A stretch of 64,000 nt of DNA from Micrasema longulum (lineage: Eukaryota; Arthropoda; Insecta; Trichoptera; Brachycentridae). The position numbers and the translations under genes were made by a program. The stretch covers positions 124,001 through 188,000 of the forward strand of contig JAGVSM010002703.1 of NCBI GenBank assembly GCA_022494885.1. The letters are read 5' to 3'. A model generated the notes under the pieces. The model was not told the DNA's origin. It saw nothing but the letters and a program-made list of their open reading frames with translations, and ran no database searches. Shown here one piece after another: positions 62,775 to 64,000 of the stretch (positions are counted from its first letter, which is position 1; every line of letters begins with the position of its first letter).

Positions 62775-63508
62775 CTGAGGTGAAGATATGTATATTAGTT
62801 CATTTATTTTCGATAAATGACACACGATGAAATTCTATTGCATAAAATTATGTTTTTGAAAATGCGCATTTTTTCGTGTTCTTAAGAATAATCCCTTTAA
62901 TACAAAAATATGTATATTATTTCAATTTGTTGCAACCGAGAGGGAAAACATTTTTGAGAAGGGAATGTGAAAGTCTAGGCATTTACAGGGCTTATGGCCT
63001 GTCATTGTCTGGTTTAAGTGGCCACTTCACACACTGTGTAACATTCACCATTCTGCTAATGTATGAACATTCACATTTCCTCAACTCTTCCATCTGTTGA
63101 CTTTTCTGAAGTAATTTTTTTTTACCTACTTCAGAAAAAAAAATAATATGAAAAAATCTTTAGGCCTTTAACTGTTTTTCCCCATAACTCCCACCGTTTA
63201 ATAATATTATAGTGTATAGTCAAGAGTAATACGAATAGGACATCCAAAACATAAAACACCAATAATTTGTTTACCCTGATTTAAATGCAGAACCTCAGAG
63301 TAATAATGCGAGAACCTATAGAGAAGCCCTATCACTATGTTTCATAGAACGCAAGCGATGTTGGTTTGTTGGTTAGCAACCAATTGGTGGCCATTTTGTT
63401 TTATTTGACAACATAAAGATAACGGTTCCATCGGATGCTTTTGTAGCTGTGCTTGGCTTTGTTTGTAAATAACTTGGATATTTACGTTATAATAAATAAA
63501 AATCGACT
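62775..63508. other. Intron or intergenic DNA before the THAP exon
   Basis: It contains a foldback-family copy (62936-63115). No further FANCI exon is recognised on the minus strand between 62775 and 64000. Confidence 0.4.
62936..63115 (+). repeat. Foldback-family copy
   Basis: 'gtctaggcatttacagggct', 'ggtttaagtggccacttcac' and 'cctcaactcttccatctgtt' match the family core in order. Confidence 0.78.
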
Positions 63509-63579
63509 ATGGTGAATTGCAGTATGTTTGGTTGCAGCAGTAGGAGCGTCAAAGGTGTTAAAGGAGTCAGTTTTCACAG
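63509..63579 (+). CDS. THAP-type zinc-finger protein, first coding exon (partial)
   Basis: The 71-nt exon reads MVNCSMFGCSSRS, then VKGVKGVSFHR, with a donor CACAG|GTAATT in phase 2. A Met-x2-Cys-x4-Cys start with a following 'xSFHRFP' stretch is the N-terminal signature of the THAP domain (a C2CH zinc finger that binds DNA). Only its first two Cys and part of the FHR motif are here. The rest, including the C-terminal Cys-x2-His, must lie right of the window. It runs opposite to FANCI. Confidence 0.72.
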
Positions 63580-64000
63580 GTAATTGATTTAGAATATTTT
63601 ACCATGATTTACATTGATTTTTGGCATTTATTGTCCCGACACGTGTATTATGTTGCTTAAAATCTTTCCTTATATCAGCATATTTACTTCAGATACTATT
63701 TTTTCTCAGTTTAGGAGATAAATTTGTGAATTAAAGTATGTTTACTGTTGATAATGACAGTTGATTACGAGCAATATGTCGGGGCCGCACTAAGCATCCA
63801 TATAAAGTTTGAGTTTTTATCGAGTAGAGGTCGATTCAAATTTTGCTTGAAAATAGCAATATTAACCTTAAAATCGCATCTAAAATGATGTGTCCAAATT
63901 TCAGGCCACTACGATTTACCAATTCGGAGATGTGGCGGACAAACAAACAAACTCAACACAGGACTTTGGTTCCATGGAGTTGGGATTTATGTCTCAATAA
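63580..64000. other. Right edge, intron of the THAP gene
   Basis: No second THAP exon is supported. The piece near 63890-63960 ('tccaaatttcag...gcggacaaacaaacaaac') looks like an interspersed repeat rather than an exon. Confidence 0.4.

Noticed and set aside
63894..64000. Possible second THAP exon after TTTCAG at about 63905
   Set aside because: The frame is open, but the translation lacks the THAP 'FP' continuation and tryptophan spacing, and the DNA resembles a dispersed repeat ending in ACAAACAAAC.

Overview
The window is AT-rich animal DNA with short exons, long introns and many short interspersed repeats. An insect is the best reading, and a moth or butterfly is likely. That rests on the gene families, the RTE-type LINE tails, the tRNA-derived SINEs and the small foldback elements; it is an inference from style, not from a marker gene. 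There is no rRNA, no free-standing tRNA gene, no CRISPR array and no bacterial operon structure.

Layout. (1) 1-7.1 kb, minus strand: four visible coding exons (855 codons) of an Arkadia/RNF111-like E3 ubiquitin ligase. Its C-terminal RING exons lie beyond the left edge. (2) 7.6-8.9 kb, minus: a two-exon gene for an unrecognised 114-residue protein with a hydrophobic C-terminus. (3) 9.6-12.8 kb, plus: a complete three-exon riboflavin kinase gene (149 aa), divergent from (2) across about 0.7 kb. (4) 12.8-20.7 kb: no gene recognised, but hAT-type elements, a foldback element and LINE tails. (5) 20.7-24.3 kb, minus: complete ribosomal protein S27 (84 aa) in three coding exons, with a 5'TOP-like leader and a poly(A) signal. 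(6) 27.8-41.1 kb, plus: a proline-rich adaptor (482 aa) with two C-terminal SH3 domains, in three phase-0 coding exons split by introns of about 6 kb. (7) 43.8-45.7 kb: a pogo/Tigger-like DNA element. (8) 46.0-62.8 kb, minus: 17 exons (918 residues) giving the C-terminal two thirds of FANCI. They include the lysine matching the human mono-ubiquitination site and a nearby SQ/TQ cluster. The N-terminal exons are not visible. (9) 63.5 kb, plus: the first coding exon of a THAP-type zinc-finger gene, probably inside or at the 5' side of FANCI.

The genes do not form one pathway. Two of them, FANCI and the Arkadia-like ligase, belong to ubiquitin/SUMO and DNA-damage signalling, but nothing shows that their proximity matters. 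All splice joins were done by eye: each chosen donor and acceptor is GT/AG and the reading phase is carried through every join. The most distinctive points are nine psi-K-x-E SUMO-acceptor motifs in one exon of the Arkadia-like gene, an unnamed foldback/MITE family with about ten copies here, and several nested insertions with target-site duplications.
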